Source of the DNA: Naumovozyma dairenensis CBS 421
Lineage: Eukaryota > Ascomycota > Saccharomycetes > Saccharomycetales > Saccharomycetaceae
Length of the DNA: 64,000 nt
Direction: 5' to 3'
Assembly (NCBI RefSeq): GCF_000227115.2
Contig: NC_016479.1
Location: 248,001 to 312,000 of the forward strand
This document shows, piece by piece, positions 20,537 to 29,965 of this stretch (positions within the stretch are counted from its first letter, which is position 1; every line of letters begins with the position of its first letter). The notes beneath the pieces are model-generated. The model was not told where the DNA came from and searched no databases. It was given only the letters and a program-made list of their open reading frames with translations. The position numbers were made by a program, and so were the translations under genes.

Positions 20537-22585
20537 ATGTCTATCAAACAACATAAAGTTGTCCATGAAGCTCAAGGCGTTGAAGTCCGTCAAGCTCCAG
20601 ACCATTTCTACAATAGTCAACCAGGAGCCAGTTATATCAATGACATGGATCACTACCGTCAATTATATGATCAATCTATCAATGATCCTGAAAAATTCTT
20701 TGGTGAAAAAGCCAATGAATTTTTAGCATGGGATAAACCATTCACAAAGGTCAAATCTGGTTCATTGGAACATGGTGATGCTGCATGGTTCTTAAATGGT
20801 GAATTGAACGCTTCTTATAATTGTGTCGATAGACATGCGTTCGTGGATCCAAATAAACCTGCTATCATTTATGAAGCTGATGATGAAAATGAAAATAGAA
20901 CTATCACATTTGGTGAATTATTAAGACAAGTGTCTCAAGTAGCTGGTGTCTTGAAAAGTTGGGGTGTTAAGAAAGGTGATACAGTTGGTGTTTATTTACC
21001 AATGATTCCTGAAGCTATTGTTGCCATGTTGGCCGTCGCACGTCTTGGTGCTATTCATTCCGTCATATTTGCCGGTTTTTCTGCAGGTTCTTTGAAAGAT
21101 CGTATCGTGGATGCCGGTTGTAAAGTAGTTATAACTTGTGATGAAGGTAAAAGAGGTGGTAAGACCGTTCATACTAAGAAGATTGTTGATGAAGGTTTGA
21201 ATGGTGTAGATTCTGTTTCTCATATCTTGGTTTTCCAAAGAACTGGTTCTGAAGGAATCTCCATGAAGGCAGGCAGAGATTTTTGGTGGCATCAAGAAAT
21301 TGAAAAGCAAAGAAGATACTTGCCAGCTGTTCCATGCAATGCTGAAGATCCATTATTTCTATTATATACTTCTGGTTCCACTGGTACTCCAAAGGGTGTT
21401 GTTCATACCACTGGTGGTTATTTATTAGGTGCAGCATTAACTACAAGATATGTCTTTGATATTCATCCAGAAGATGTGTTATTCACCGCTGGTGATGTTG
21501 GTTGGATTACTGGTCATACTTATGCATTATATGGTCCATTAGTTCTAGGTACCGCAACTATCATATTTGAATCTACTCCTGCATATCCGGATTATGGGAG
21601 ATATTGGAGAATCATTGAACGTCATAGAGCTACGCATTTCTATGTAGCACCAACTGCGTTAAGATTAATTAAACGTGTAGGTGAAGCGGAAATTGCCAAA
21701 TATGATACATCTTCATTAAGAGTTCTTGGATCTGTTGGTGAACCTATTTCTCCAGATTTATGGGAATGGTACCATGAAAAAGTTGGTAATAAAGATTGTG
21801 TGGTTTGTGACACTATGTGGCAAACTGAATCTGGTTCTCATTTAATTGCACCATTAGCTGGTGCAGTTCCAACTAAACCTGGCTCTGCTACAGTTCCATT
21901 CTTTGGTATTGAAGCTTGTATAATTGATCCTGTCACTGGTGTTGAATTGGAAGGCAATGATGTGGAAGGTGTCTTAGCAGTTAAAAACACATGGCCATCC
22001 ATGGCTAGATCTATTTGGAATAACCATAGTCATTATATCAACACATACTTGAAGCCATATCCAGGTTATTACTTCACAGGTGATGGTGCAGGTAGAGATC
22101 ATGATGGTTATTATTGGATTAGAGGTAGAGTAGATGATGTTGTTAACGTTTCAGGTCATAGATTATCTACAGCAGAAATTGAAGCATCCTTAGTTAACAA
22201 TGAACATGTTTCTGAAGCTGCAGTTGTTGGTATTGCTGATGAATTAACTGGTCAAGCGGTTGTTGCATTTGTTTCCTTAAAGAAATCATTTGTTCAAGAA
22301 AATGCAGAAGAGGGTGATTTTGAACATGCAACGCCAACTGAATTACGTCGTGAATTGATCTTACAAGTGAGAACAGAAATTGGACCATTTGCGGCTCCTA
22401 AGAATATTGTATTAATAAGAGATTTACCAAAGACAAGGTCTGGTAAGATTATGAGAAGAGTTTTGAGAAAAATTGCATCTAATGAAGCGGATCAATTAGG
22501 AGATTTATCTACTTTGGCTAATGCTGATATTGTTCCATCTATTATAACAGCTGTTGAAAACCAGTTTTTGGCAGCCAAAAAATGA
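20537..22585 (+). CDS. ACS2: Acs2, acetyl-CoA synthetase (cytosolic/nuclear isoform)
   Basis: The 682-residue protein matches yeast Acs2 (683 residues). The AMP-binding loop [11 protein letters not shown] lies at residues 277-287. The adenylation core continues with [10 protein letters not shown] and WQTESGSH. The C-terminal catalytic lysine is K637 in [11 protein letters not shown], the residue regulated by acetylation in this family. The enzyme makes acetyl-CoA from acetate, ATP and CoA for lipid synthesis and histone acetylation. The short N-terminus ([14 protein letters not shown]) fits Acs2 rather than Acs1. The 3' end converges on TIP41. In S. cerevisiae the gene is YLR153C, so its position between SEC7 and TIP41 is a rearranged context. 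Confidence 0.96.
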   Translation: MSIKQHKVVHEAQGVEVRQAPDHFYNSQPGASYINDMDHYRQLYDQSINDPEKFFGEKANEFLAWDKPFTKVKSGSLEHGDAAWFLNGELNASYNCVDRHAFVDPNKPAIIYEADDENENRTITFGELLRQVSQVAGVLKSWGVKKGDTVGVYLPMIPEAIVAMLAVARLGAIHSVIFAGFSAGSLKDRIVDAGCKVVITCDEGKRGGKTVHTKKIVDEGLNGVDSVSHILVFQRTGSEGISMKAGRDFWWHQEIEKQRRYLPAVPCNAEDPLFLLYTSGSTGTPKGVVHTTGGYLLGAALTTRYVFDIHPEDVLFTAGDVGWITGHTYALYGPLVLGTATIIFESTPAYPDYGRYWRIIERHRATHFYVAPTALRLIKRVGEAEIAKYDTSSLRVLGSVGEPISPDLWEWYHEKVGNKDCVVCDTMWQTESGSHLIAPLAGAVPTKPGSATVPFFGIEACIIDPVTGVELEGNDVEGVLAVKNTWPSMARSIWNNHSHYINTYLKPYPGYYFTGDGAGRDHDGYYWIRGRVDDVVNVSGHRLSTAEIEASLVNNEHVSEAAVVGIADELTGQAVVAFVSLKKSFVQENAEEGDFEHATPTELRRELILQVRTEIGPFAAPKNIVLIRDLPKTRSGKIMRRVLRKIASNEADQLGDLSTLANADIVPSIITAVENQFLAAKK

Positions 22586-22966
22586 TTGCGTACTATTAAT
22601 AATTACGATGATCTAGATGAAGAAAAGAACAAAAAACAACAAATAATACGCATTAAAAGAAAAGAAGACTATTGTATATAACAGATAAGAAAAAATGAAC
22701 CGTCGCCGGCTCCCACCCCACCCCACCGTAATTATGGTGTTGAATAAAAAGACGTTTGATTTTTATAGATCAATATTTATATTTAAAAAAAAGAAAAGAT
22801 ATTATATTATATTATATTATATTATATTATAAGATAATAATGGAAGCAGAACCCAATTAACATTGTCACGAAAACAACAAAAAGAATAGTCTATACGTGT
22901 CTGTTTATGTAAACTGTAATAAATGAATGTATATAGGCCATATAATAGGGAAGATTGTTGTCTGCG
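22586..22966. other. ACS2/TIP41 convergent 3' spacer with pentamer repeat
   Basis: This 381-bp spacer contains CCCCACCCCACC near 22716-22727. It also holds six tandem ATTAT units at 22801-22830, the exact reverse complement of an array on the other side of TIP41. Confidence 0.6.
22801..22830 (+). repeat. (ATTAT)6, left arm of an inverted pair around TIP41
   Basis: Six perfect 5-bp units. The reverse complement, (ATAAT)6, occurs at 24428-24457 on the far side of TIP41. Confidence 0.8.
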
Positions 22967-24310
22967 TCACAATCTTAACGATTCACATTCTCTGTTAATT
23001 AAGGGCATATTTTGTACCACCCAATTACTATCTCTCATAGCGGCCTTAGAATCTTTATAAGTAGATTTTTTATTCATTGATTGACGAATAGCTTTATCCA
23101 ATATATTTTTATAATCATCTTGAAATTCTTTAAATTCTCTAATAATTAAGTTGTCATTAAATTCCACATAAACTCTTGTTTCATAGATTCTACAAATGAC
23201 ATTATCTACCCTTAAAAAGAATCGTGATAAGATCAATAGTCGTTCCTCCATGACTCTAATTTTCACATTCAAAACGGAGATCCCATTATCAGCCAATTCA
23301 TCTTCAAACAAAATCATATCGTCGAAAAACAATATTTTATCCAACCTACTAAGTTTATCCATTGGTAATTGTACATCATTATCCAATTGTAATTTTTTCT
23401 TTTCCAAATTTTCACCATTAAAGATTTCTGTCCCTTTATATTTAGTTGAATAAGTCCAATCAAAATTTTTCATTGAATTTCTATTAACATGATCCACCCA
23501 TTTATCTGAATAAGATACTTTAATAATATCCTTAATTTCCGTGTTTGTATTGACCATTTTCAAAGAATCTAAGGCGTTGAATGATAAAGACCAATTATGT
23601 TTTAAATTTTCCAATTTAATGAAATTATTACCAAATATCATTTCAGGTAATGTATCGAATGATAATTCATTTGTTATCCAATGGTCAATTTCTTGTGCGT
23701 TTAAGATGGTACCCTTTTTAGAGGATATTTTCCATTCATTGTTGTTTATTAACATGGATGGGTTATCTATTATTGGTAATGTTGCTACAGGTGCTGGTAT
23801 TATTATTGATCCACAGTTTGAACATGATGGATTGTTTGGATTATTACAAACGTGTTTAGAAGGAGGAGGAGGAGGAAGAGGAGATGAAGAAGAAGAAGAA
23901 GAAGAAGAAGAAGAAGGTTTGGATGGTGGCAAGAACCGTTTTGGTGGTTGAAAAGTTGTTGATGATGAAGAAAAAGAAGATTGTATGTTTGTTGCTGTTT
24001 GAGGTTGTCTTGCTCTTATTGTTCTTGCGTGCATCTGTCTTGCTGAGTTTATTTGTAAAGTATTGATTCCTCTTGATGAAAATGGTAAAGATGAAGACGA
24101 GGTTGTTGTTGTGGTTGTTGTATGATTTCTAATTGAAAATCTCGACGAGGATGATGATCTTGGTGAAGTTGCAGTTGCAGTTGAAGATGAAGATGAGGAT
24201 GAAGATGACGAGTTCAGGGTGTCTTTATTATTTTTGTTATCATTACTATTAACATCATTATTTGTAGTGGGAGTACCCAAGGGAATTGTGGTATTATTGG
24301 GGGAAGACAT
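22967..24310 (-). CDS. TIP41: Tip41, regulator of PP2A-like phosphatases in TOR signalling
   Basis: The 447-residue protein has a Ser/Thr/Pro/Asn-rich, probably disordered N-terminus (about 1-185). The conserved TIP41-like domain follows from about 190. Recognisable blocks are LPEMIFGNNFIKLENLKHNW, FDWTYSTKYKGTEIF, DDMILFEDELADNGIS and FFLRVDNVICRIYETRVYVE. Tip41 binds Tap42 and the Sit4/PP2A phosphatases downstream of TORC1 in the cytosol. It is longer than S. cerevisiae Tip41 (about 356 residues), mostly through serine runs from simple repeats. It starts block 3 of conserved order (YPR040W) and is divergent from ERV2, as expected because YPR038 and YPR039 are dubious in S. cerevisiae. Confidence 0.92.
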   Translation of the reverse strand: MSSPNNTTIPLGTPTTNNDVNSNDNKNNKDTLNSSSSSSSSSSTATATSPRSSSSSRFSIRNHTTTTTTTSSSSLPFSSRGINTLQINSARQMHARTIRARQPQTATNIQSSFSSSSTTFQPPKRFLPPSKPSSSSSSSSSSSPLPPPPPSKHVCNNPNNPSCSNCGSIIIPAPVATLPIIDNPSMLINNNEWKISSKKGTILNAQEIDHWITNELSFDTLPEMIFGNNFIKLENLKHNWSLSFNALDSLKMVNTNTEIKDIIKVSYSDKWVDHVNRNSMKNFDWTYSTKYKGTEIFNGENLEKKKLQLDNDVQLPMDKLSRLDKILFFDDMILFEDELADNGISVLNVKIRVMEERLLILSRFFLRVDNVICRIYETRVYVEFNDNLIIREFKEFQDDYKNILDKAIRQSMNKKSTYKDSKAAMRDSNWVVQNMPLINRECESLRL

Positions 24311-24427
24311 TGCATAAATTAATTATAGTTTCTGCTTGTTGTTCTTTGAGGGTATTATCCTTATTCACCTTTGTTTTTATTTGTTCTTGTTAGCAGTTTG
24401 TAAGTTATTAATTTTTTTTCCAGTATT

Positions 24428-24457
24428 ATAATATAATATAATATAATATAATATAAT
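24428..24457 (-). repeat. (ATAAT)6, right arm of an inverted pair around TIP41
   Basis: Six perfect pentamer units in the TIP41/ERV2 divergent promoter, the reverse complement of the array at 22801-22830. Confidence 0.8.
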
Positions 24458-24571
24458 ATGAAATAATACATTATATTCGAGAAAACAGAAGAATAAAAAA
24501 AAGAAAATTAATTAATTATTAAAAGAAGAACAAAAACAAGTGATGAAGCATTCAGATGCTTAAGGAAGATA

Positions 24572-25356
24572 ATGATTAATAAATTAGGAGTGATACGGAT
24601 AGTAACATGTGTTACTATTATATTATTATGGTTATATTATAGTTCATTTGAATACTCTATTTCCAGTGAATCATTAAATGATATCAAGGAAGTTATAAAA
24701 AAAGAAATGATGATACGATAGATGGTAACGATAATGACCATGATGATGATGATAGAAGGAATAATGGTACAATACCGTTATACAACAATTTGAATAAACA
24801 TTTGAAATATCGAAAATCATTTGAAAAGAGTACATGGAGACAATTACATTATATGTTTAATAAATTTCCTGAAAAGCCAAGTAGGAAAGAATCAAATGGG
24901 ATGGTTTCATATATTAAACTATTTGAAGAATTCTATCCATATAGATATAACGAGGAGAGGGAAGAAGAGGAGGATGGGTATGAATATTTTTTCGATGAGA
25001 TGCTTGATATGTATCCACCATGTGTATCTAGTCGATTATGTTTATCATTATGGGGATGTCAAATTCATAATTTGATTAATGAAAGGATATATTATAAAAA
25101 TAACAATAGACATGATGATGATGAGGAGGAGGAGGAGGAGAAGAAAGGTAAGAAGAAGAACACAAATAGAAAAAAGTTTGTCAAATATAATTGTTCTAAT
25201 ATTTTGAAAGATTATGAATTGGACGATACTGTATCGAAGCCATTTGACACAGGAAATGAACAAGTAGAAGAAGACGATGAACAACAGTACTATGATAATA
25301 ATGTTGTAGTAATGGATGAGATATCATTAACTAAGGAAGAGAAGCAATTGGGATAG
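24572..25356 (+). CDS. ERV2: Erv2-like ER flavoprotein lacking both redox cysteine pairs, with a frameshift
   Basis: An ATG at 24572 opens a signal-anchor resembling that of yeast Erv2 (VIRIVTCVTIILLWLYYSS). This frame ends at 24718-24720 (TAG). The rest is in the -1 frame, open from 24682, and the two join at an A7 run (24697-24703). The second part shows the Erv/ALR fold: WRQLH (WxxxH, FAD contact; Trp codon about 24832) and WGCQIHNLIN (the CxxHNxxN FAD motif, 25051). Cys codons at 25057 and 25192 match the structural disulfide. However, the catalytic CxxC that should follow YP at 24934-24939 is replaced by YRYN and an acidic insertion. The C-terminal shuttle CxC is also absent. Known Erv2 makes disulfides in the ER with Pdi1; this one should not. 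Synteny (YPR037C) supports the identity. Confidence 0.75.
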
Positions 25357-25600
25357 GCCATTGGTACTTCCTGCCTTTACATATATATATATATAGAAAC
25401 AATTGATAGACTTAATTGAAAGAAAATAGATGAAAATAAAATTTATAATGACTTTATAGTGTTCTTTTAGAATATTTGATTATAAATATATATATATATA
25501 TATATGTATATGCATATGATGCAGTTTTAAGAATAGTAGTATTAATTGAATAAATGATTAATGTCTATGATACAATGAGTTTTTTCAGCTATTACAATCA

Positions 25601-25849
25601 TCATAATAAAGTTAATGAATTTTTCCTTATTGTATCATGAGCAACTGTAGTAGCATCATTATCTTTCAATTGTGGTAATTTCAATAAATTTGATTCTAAG
25701 CCATTTAGAAAGATTGATTTTTCATTTATAGTTGATTCATCCTCAGTAGTAGAATTTTTCCTTGAATTTGGTTGAGATACAGGAGAGATGTTTGGGATGA
25801 TGAAAGGTTCAGAAGTTTCTGAGGTTAATAGAGGTAAGTAAGTCAACAT
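25601..25849 (-). CDS. SPO24: Spo24-like small sporulation protein
   Basis: This 82-residue frame sits in the exact slot of S. cerevisiae YPR036W-A (SPO24), between VMA13 and ERV2, on the same strand as VMA13. The N-terminus MLTYLPLLTSETSEPFIIPN looks like a conserved segment. The remainder is Ser/Thr/Asn-rich, with possible phosphorylation sites (SRKNSTTEDES). In S. cerevisiae Spo24 is a small prospore-membrane protein of 67 residues made in meiosis. Identification rests mainly on gene order and size, since my recall of the Spo24 sequence is weak. Confidence 0.6.
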   Translation of the reverse strand: MLTYLPLLTSETSEPFIIPNISPVSQPNSRKNSTTEDESTINEKSIFLNGLESNLLKLPQLKDNDATTVAHDTIRKNSLTLL

Positions 25850-25865
25850 TAATTGTGTGTGTGTG

Positions 25866-25895
25866 TTTGTGTTTGTGTTTGTGTTTGTGTTTGTG
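25866..25895. repeat. (TTTGTG)5 just upstream of the SPO24-like gene
   Basis: Five perfect hexamers lie 17-46 bp before the SPO24-like ATG. Read in the gene's orientation each unit contains CACAAA, the core of the Ndt80 middle sporulation element (CRCAAA). Function is inferred only. Confidence 0.6.
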
Positions 25896-26557
25896 TTTGT
25901 ATACTTATGTATATATTATAGAAAATCATAAGAGAAATAAAAAGTACATGATCGAGGATATCCATTTGAGGAGAAACAAGTCAAGCTTTTATACTTATAG
26001 AACGGACGATGTACGTATTACTTAATTAATTGATTTTAAGAGCCGTTATTGAAAGGGTCATTTGCATGTCTGCATGTTTGCATGCTGACTACAAATGTAT
26101 ACATATACGTAGTTTAACTCACCAACCCACTAACCACTAATCAGCAAATGAATGAATAAATGAATAAATGAATGATCCTTGCTTTGATATACGATTTAGT
26201 TTAATTTAGTGCGTTTGGTATAGTTTAATTTGAGTTCTCGAGCCGCAGCGAATGCGAATGCGAATGCGAATGCGAGCAATCTCTCGAGGAAATCTGTTTC
26301 AGCCGGCAATCAAACCGACGGACGGATGACGGACCGCGTCATCATCATTTTTATCAAATAGAGCAGGTCACACACACACACACACACAGGCCTGGGTGCG
26401 TGCGCCTCTCATGGCCGCGGCGTGAACAAAGCAGACTACCCGCCGGGAATCATTCCCACGGAACTGGACGGAACTGACTGACTGCCTGGCTGCCCGCGGC
26501 AGATACATACATATGTGCAAGCGCCACACAGAGTGAAGGTAAGACACCGGTCACGAG
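25896..26557. other. Repeat-rich, GC-shifted spacer between SPO24 and the DNA transposon
   Basis: This spacer contains AATGAATAAATGA-type repeats near 26148-26173. A (GAATGC)4 array at 26250-26273 is bracketed by two CTCGAG sites (26237-26242 and 26283-26288). A (CA)n run follows at about 26370-26387. Beyond the CA run is CAGGCCTGGG (26387-26396), equal to the first ten bases of the end of the element at 46433, possibly chance. No gene was seen. Confidence 0.5.
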
Positions 26558-26893
26558 CAGGCATGTTGCGGGTAGAAATAATTCTCTAGCCTACCCTCAT
26601 TTGGCACATCCTAGCCTGGTTTCTACCCTACTTCAAAATTTCTAGTTTACCCCCTAGTAGTAGCCTAAAAATTTTTGGGCGGGGATTTCTGGGTATTTTT
26701 GGGCGGCCTTTTCTGGTACTTAACCCAAAACAGATTTATTTTTCCCTACCCCTTACTTGTGGCCCAAAATTGGAAATTTTTCTCCCTGCTTCCGACTAAA
26801 AATTGAAAATTTCTACCCCCTACTCCTAGCCTAAATTTTGAGTGAAAAATTCGCATCTACCCTACCCCCCTATCCCAACCCGTAACATGCCTG
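26558..26893. mobile_element. 336-bp non-autonomous hAT-like DNA transposon (MITE)
   Basis: Terminal inverted repeats CAGGCATGTTGCGGGT (left) and ACCCGTAACATGCCTG (right) match at 15 of 16 positions. They are flanked by a perfect 8-bp direct repeat GTCACGAG (26550-26557 and 26894-26901). An 8-bp target duplication and CAG-type ends are the hallmark of the hAT superfamily, which includes families reported from Saccharomycetaceae. The interior has no coding capacity. It is full of T/C-rich repeats of CTACCCT and GCCTA type (CTACCCTAC near both ends), as expected of subterminal transposase-binding repeats. It must have moved using a transposase encoded elsewhere. The intact target duplication suggests a recent insertion. 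Confidence 0.85.
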
Positions 26894-27673
26894 GTCACGA
26901 GAACGGGGCAGGGCAAAGCAGAGCGCGCTTTAAACAGCGCACATTGAAAAATATGGCCGGATCTAAGGAATAAATATTGGGCGTTTTACATAATGGAAAA
27001 TTCTTACCCGTGCGGAAGGGAAGGGTAGGGAAGGAAAAGCAAGGCAAGGCAAGGGAAGCGGACCTTCATTAATATCTGGACTTCATAATATAGTGGAGCA
27101 TGGGCTTGTATGATATTATATTACATTATATTATATTATACGTACATGATCCCACGGAAAGGAACCTTTGTCATCTCACCAATTTTTAGTATATTAGCAT
27201 TGACAAACCTATTTGAATCCTATACGTGCATGTCAGTATATTGATTTAGTTTGCTACTACCCCCCCCCCCCCCCATGTATAATTCAATACAGTATTTACA
27301 TACGTACTCACTACACCACGTACAGATAGAATAAGGTTAACGGCCTTTAAGATCTCTCAGTAGCATGGAATTCGATTTTTGAAAAGCTTTTGCAAACGTG
27401 TCTCAATTTTAAACGACTCACATAAGCACAGTTATGTATGTTAGGTAACCTAACATATCGAGATATTTATCACAGATGTAAGGGGAAATAAGTTAGCAAC
27501 GGGGTGAATAATTATGTCGTACGTAGGGAATGGAAATTTATGAAACATGTTATGCCCTATGATAAATTTAGATTGTATTATAATTAAATGTTATAGATTA
27601 GTGTATATGTCTATTTAGAGAATATTCTTGGCGTATATCTTATTTTCTACCTTCGTTTTCCATCTATCTACCT
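26894..27673. other. VMA13 3' spacer
   Basis: This 780-bp spacer contains GGGAAGG/GCAAG repeats near 27015-27060, ATATT-type pentamers near 27112-27140 and a run of about 14 C at 27260-27275. No gene was recognised. Confidence 0.4.
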
Positions 27674-29179
27674 CTATCTGAATTTATATCCAATCATTGC
27701 TTGTGTTGCCTTTAACGCTTCATACTTCACTCTGGAATCAGAATGGTTTAATAATTCCATGATCACTACTTTACCACCTAATTCACTTAAGACATTAACA
27801 CTTTCAGGTAATAATTCAATAACATGAGTAATATCATTTAGTGCAACTTGTAAGATTAATTTGGTTTGTGATGTAGTTGTACTACTTCCAGATTTTTCAA
27901 TATCAATCAATAAATTAATCAATTTCTTAAAGATTTTCCAATTATTTTCCTTAAATTCATTTATATTATCTGACCAAAATCCATTATCAATATGAGGTGG
28001 AGACCAACATAATAATTTAGAATCTAATTCTGCAATATATTCATCAAATGAGGTCAATTCTTTATATTCATCTTCCAAAATTTCCTTTAATTCAATTATA
28101 TCATTTCTTAATTCTTCATCAGAATATTTCCTTTCACTTAATGATTGTAAAGTAGGGATACCATCTCCCAAAAGAATTAAATCTTTGATGATTTGCTTAT
28201 TACCCTTGACACGATTGGAACAACATTGTAAAATTATTGAAATGGATAATCTAGATATTTTCTCCTTTATGGTAACTTTAATTAATTTTAATAGTTTCAA
28301 AAAATCTTCCAAATATTTATTAATAAATTCTCGAGCCCAATTGGAATTAAATGTCATTAACCAAATTAATAATAGTGAATAATATTGAATTTGAATCCCT
28401 AAATTATTGGAATTATTATTAATCGTGGGGACAAACATACGACCACCACCATTACTACTACTAGTACTACTACTACTAGATGTTGTCTCGTTAATGGCTC
28501 TCTTGATAATAATAAATAAAGTAGGCACAATTTTGGCTTCATTATCCCAAACAATCTTCTTATATGATTTAATAGTCATCAATTCTTGAATTAATCTAAT
28601 ACAAACATAACATGTATCAGTCTTTTCATAATTTTGTAATAACTTTATAAAATTTTCATTTTCAAAAATTTGAATAACCATCTCTTTATTTTCATTTAAT
28701 TTATCTTGAATCAATAAAGAAACTAAATTGAAAGCAGAAATAAGAACAGTTTGTGAATCACCTCTAACCATAGAAACATCAAATAACTCTTGAACTTGTT
28801 CAGGATTCTCTTGGAAAAATCTAACAGTAACATCAGAATATTCATCAGATGATAATAATTCAGCAATCAAATTTTGCGTAGCCTTTTGACTCTCCATACT
28901 ATCAGAAGTTTTCAAAATACGAAGCAAAGATAAAAGAACCTCATCATCAATTTTCAAAAGAGATTCATTATCGGTACCCGATTCTTCAGGTTTTTCATGT
29001 TTAACTAGAACCTTCTCCAACCGTTTAGCTGTTACCCCATCAGTTTGACTTATAATCTCAGCCCTAATTAAGGCATCCCATCCAACTGATCTTGACCTGA
29101 TTGCCTTTCTTATTTCATTGAAATGTATACTATCTAGTAGTATTCTAATTGGTTTGGAATCACCAGTAGAACCTGTCAT
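27674..29179 (-). CDS. VMA13: Vma13, V-ATPase subunit H
   Basis: The 501-residue protein (yeast Vma13 has 478) begins MTGSTGDSKPIRILLDSIHF. Strongly conserved blocks include LQSLSERKYSDEELRNDIIE, SFDEYIAELDSKLLCWSPPH and the C-terminal LNHSDSRVKYEALKATQAMI. The fold is HEAT/armadillo-like helical repeats throughout. Subunit H sits on the V1 sector at the vacuole membrane, where it activates the enzyme and silences it when V1 detaches. A short N/S/G-rich insertion (about residues 236-262) arises from simple AGT repeats. It keeps its S. cerevisiae position (YPR036W) between SPO24 and GLN1. Confidence 0.96.
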   Translation of the reverse strand: MTGSTGDSKPIRILLDSIHFNEIRKAIRSRSVGWDALIRAEIISQTDGVTAKRLEKVLVKHEKPEESGTDNESLLKIDDEVLLSLLRILKTSDSMESQKATQNLIAELLSSDEYSDVTVRFFQENPEQVQELFDVSMVRGDSQTVLISAFNLVSLLIQDKLNENKEMVIQIFENENFIKLLQNYEKTDTCYVCIRLIQELMTIKSYKKIVWDNEAKIVPTLFIIIKRAINETTSSSSSTSSSNGGGRMFVPTINNNSNNLGIQIQYYSLLLIWLMTFNSNWAREFINKYLEDFLKLLKLIKVTIKEKISRLSISIILQCCSNRVKGNKQIIKDLILLGDGIPTLQSLSERKYSDEELRNDIIELKEILEDEYKELTSFDEYIAELDSKLLCWSPPHIDNGFWSDNINEFKENNWKIFKKLINLLIDIEKSGSSTTTSQTKLILQVALNDITHVIELLPESVNVLSELGGKVVIMELLNHSDSRVKYEALKATQAMIGYKFR

Positions 29180-29965
29180 TATGAATTTTTTGATTGTCCC
29201 TTGTAAATAAGAGGATTATCTTCATACAATTTCTCTACGTAGTTGCCCCTTCCTAATATTCAAACCCGATGGTTATTACGTATCTATATGTAAGTCAATG
29301 ATATGTATATATATATCTTTCATGTCAAATGAAATTTGGTTGCAACCAAATTTCCAGACAGAGGACCAAACCCGCGCCAGGTTTCCCGCCGCCGCCAGTT
29401 TAATAGATAAAACACGACGGAAAATGTATGTATTGTCATCCATAAATCTGTAATAAACATAACAGACACAAATGAGTATAATATTGTCATGATTATACTG
29501 CCCGTACGTAAATGTTGATGTGAGCAAGTAGAAAGTCTAGAAAATAGAGATTTAACTGCCGTTGAGGTTTAAAATTACAAATTGCAGCCCTCTCTGTCGT
29601 TTGGAAGAAAGACCCAAAGAGTTTATTCCATAAAGGAGATGAAAGAAATTTTTGAGATAAAAGAGCACATAATTCATTAATTTTTTTTTGATTGGTCTAT
29701 AAATAAAATAATATGAAAGTCTATAAAAGTAATGTTATTATTTTTTAGAAAAAAGTAGTGTTAGTTAGAACCCCCCAGTAAAAATCAGATAGAAAAAAAA
29801 AATCTAAATAAATAAGTATAGCATAATATATTATTTCCTTGATGGATTGAATGTGGATATTAGGATATTGTTATTATATTATATTGAAGCATGAAAAGTC
29901 ATTAGAAAAAGTTGTGTATAAATATGTTTGGATCGCGTTGTTACCGTGTTGTGTTGATTACTTGC
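29180..29965. promoter_or_regulatory. VMA13 promoter and GLN1 3' region
   Basis: This 786-bp spacer holds the VMA13 promoter on its left and the GLN1 3' end on its right, with AT-rich runs near 29820-29890. No gene was seen. Confidence 0.35.
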
